In this document: in pieces, positions 62,769-64,000 of the stretch
How the letters are laid out: every line of letters begins with the position of its first letter
Position numbering within the stretch: position 1 is the stretch's first letter
Source: CBDAPI01 sp965248635
GTDB taxonomy: Bacteria; Acidobacteriota; UBA6911; RPQK01; CBDAPI01
NCBI GenBank assembly: GCA_965248635.1
Contig: OZ252114.1
Coordinates: forward strand, 930,001-994,000
Direction: 5' to 3'
Length of the DNA: 64,000 bases
Notes under the pieces: generated by a model
What the model was told of the DNA's origin: nothing
The model's database searches: none
The model's input: the letters and a program-made list of their open reading frames with translations, nothing else
Made by a program: the position numbers and the translations under genes

Positions 62769-64000
62769 TTAAGGCTTCTGACTGCGGAGCCGCTCCAGCC
62801 AGCCACGGTTATCGAGCGGCAGAACATTGGCCCGCTCAGCCCATTCCTGCCACATCTCGGCCAGTTGCTCCACGCGTTCGGGGTGGGTTGGGGACAGGTC
62901 GTACAGCTCCCAGGGACCCTCCAGGCTCTTGCTCACGAGTTTCCAGTCTCCTGCCCGAACGGCTCGATGGCTCTCATGCTCCCAGAAAAGAGCACCGCGG
63001 TTGATCGGAGAATCAAGAAACGAAGGAGCCAGGCTAGTCCCTTCGGGAGGGAGGATGGGGCGATCTCCGAATCTCGACGGGTACGCAACGCCGGCTGCTT
63101 CCAGAGCCGTGGGCATCAAGTCGATGACGTGCCCGACCTGAGAGCGGATTGAGCCCGGGTCGCGAATTCGGGACGGCCAGTGGACGATCAGGGGCGTGGC
63201 AATCCCCCCTTCGTGCACCCAGTGTTTGTAGAGCCGAAAGGGGACATTGCTGGCGTTGGCCCAGGGCTTTCGGTAGCTCTGATACGACTGGTCAGACCCC
63301 AGAAGTTCGAGCTCTGTTTCTTTTCTGGACACGAGCTCGTGGGTGCCGCCGTTGTCGGACAGGAACAGAATCAGTGTGTCGTCCGCAACCCCCATTTGAT
63401 CCAGAGCCACCAGGATGCGGCCGATCCCCTGGTCCATGGAATCGATTTGAGCCGCATAAATGGCCATTCGCAGATCCATTTCCGTCTTCTTGTGTGGATC
63501 CAGACTGTCCCAGTCCGCAATGTCGCGGTCCGGTGGGGACAGCGTCCAGGAATCTGAGATCAGGCCCAGCTCCTGGAGGCGGGCGTAGCGCTTAGCCCGC
63601 AGATTCTCCCAGCCCTTCCGGAAGGAACCCCGGTACTTCTCGATGTCCGCCGGCCTGGCGTGGATCGGGAAGTGGGGAGCCGTGTAAGCAACGTACAGGA
63701 AGAAGGGTGAGCCCTGCTTTTTCCGCGAGTGTTCCTGCAGAAAGTCGACAGCATGATCGCTGATGGCATCCGTCAGGTAGAAATCCGCAGAAGCCTCGAT
63801 CCGGGTATTGTCCAGCGTCAATGTTGCAGGCGTGAAGTAGCTCCCGCCCCCGTTGAGATTCCCGAAGTATCGGTCAAAACCTCGCTGTCGGGGCCAGTTG
63901 TCCGTCGGCCCTTCAGGACCCATGTATCTGTTCAGAGTCAAATGCCACTTCCCACTCATGTAGGTGGCGTAACCTGCCTGTTGGAGGACCTCGGCGATGG
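62769..64000 (-). CDS. Arylsulfatase (5' end beyond the window)
   Basis: A type I sulfatase whose N-terminus, including the C/S-x-P-x-R formylglycine site, lies beyond base 64,000. The visible 410 residues begin in IAEVLQQAGYATYMSGKWHL, with the catalytic K-W-H motif, followed by PRQRGFDRYFGNLNGGGSYFTP, the YVAYTAPHFPIHA segment, the metal-ligand motif LFLSDNGGTHE, and a C-terminus ERANVLPLDNRGWLERLR typical of bacterial arylsulfatases. Substrate unknown. The second sulfatase in the window supports use of sulfated glycans. Confidence 0.88.
   Translation of the reverse strand, partial: IAEVLQQAGYATYMSGKWHLTLNRYMGPEGPTDNWPRQRGFDRYFGNLNGGGSYFTPATLTLDNTRIEASADFYLTDAISDHAVDFLQEHSRKKQGSPFFLYVAYTAPHFPIHARPADIEKYRGSFRKGWENLRAKRYARLQELGLISDSWTLSPPDRDIADWDSLDPHKKTEMDLRMAIYAAQIDSMDQGIGRILVALDQMGVADDTLILFLSDNGGTHELVSRKETELELLGSDQSYQSYRKPWANASNVPFRLYKHWVHEGGIATPLIVHWPSRIRDPGSIRSQVGHVIDLMPTALEAAGVAYPSRFGDRPILPPEGTSLAPSFLDSPINRGALFWEHESHRAVRAGDWKLVSKSLEGPWELYDLSPTHPERVEQLAEMWQEWAERANVLPLDNRGWLERLRSQKP

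Overview
The window looks like chromosome from an Acidobacteriota bacterium. The evidence is an Oar-type TonB receptor of about 1,160 residues with an N-terminal carboxypeptidase-like domain, a helix-turn-helix/TolB-propeller regulator beginning RLESWKEIAAYL, Planctomycete-type cytochrome families (DUF1549/DUF1553, DUF1501, DUF6797), YVTN and FG-GAP secreted proteins, and sulfatases. This assignment is inference from gene families; no rRNA or other marker gene is present. No tRNA, rRNA or CRISPR array was recognised.

Layout. 1-8.2 kb: membrane VTT protein, di-haem peroxidase and cupredoxin-like lipoproteins, an MddA-type methanethiol S-methyltransferase, a sulfatase, a frameshifted saccharopine dehydrogenase-like gene and an SDR. 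8,265-11,268: a complete IS1595-family transposon with 22-bp inverted repeats and an exact 8-bp target duplication, carrying a DNA methyltransferase-HNH fusion and a membrane protein. 11.4-14.4 kb: an aminoglycoside-phosphotransferase-like / acyl-CoA dehydrogenase / histidine phosphatase cluster. 14.5-20.8 kb: Na+/solute symporter, TPR protein, FG-GAP protein, FAD oxidoreductase. 21-30.6 kb: secreted proteins, VapBC, a TonB receptor and its likely HTH-TolB regulator, with a recurring GGACAT direct-repeat motif. 30.6-43.5 kb: MOSC protein, a collapsed PSD1/DUF1501 pair, PQQ-like propeller, two S41 peptidases and a giant multihaem protein. 43.6-57.5 kb: two beta-oxidation-like clusters (CaiD-like hydratase, two acyl-CoA dehydrogenases, Eis-like acetyltransferase, acyl-CoA ligase, permease, CocE hydrolase; then Cys-less thiolase-like protein, DUF35 OB-fold protein, SDR and 3-hydroxyacyl-CoA dehydrogenase) that resemble sterol or isoprenoid side-chain catabolism. 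A 270-bp palindromic MITE-like element sits in the second operon. 57.5-59 kb: an IS110-family element with a structured 3' non-coding region. 59-64 kb: membrane protein, serine hydrolase, truncated M20 peptidase, HupE/UreJ protein and a sulfatase running off the right edge.

Two themes run through the window. Intergenic spacers repeatedly contain degenerate 7-nt tandem repeats (TTTCAAC, GGTTCCA, GGAATCT, AGCAACC classes), one of which is the IS1595 target. About a quarter of the protein genes are broken by 1-2 nt indels, in-frame TGA codons or deletion junctions, which means either active genome decay (with recent mobile-element insertions) or indel errors in the assembly.
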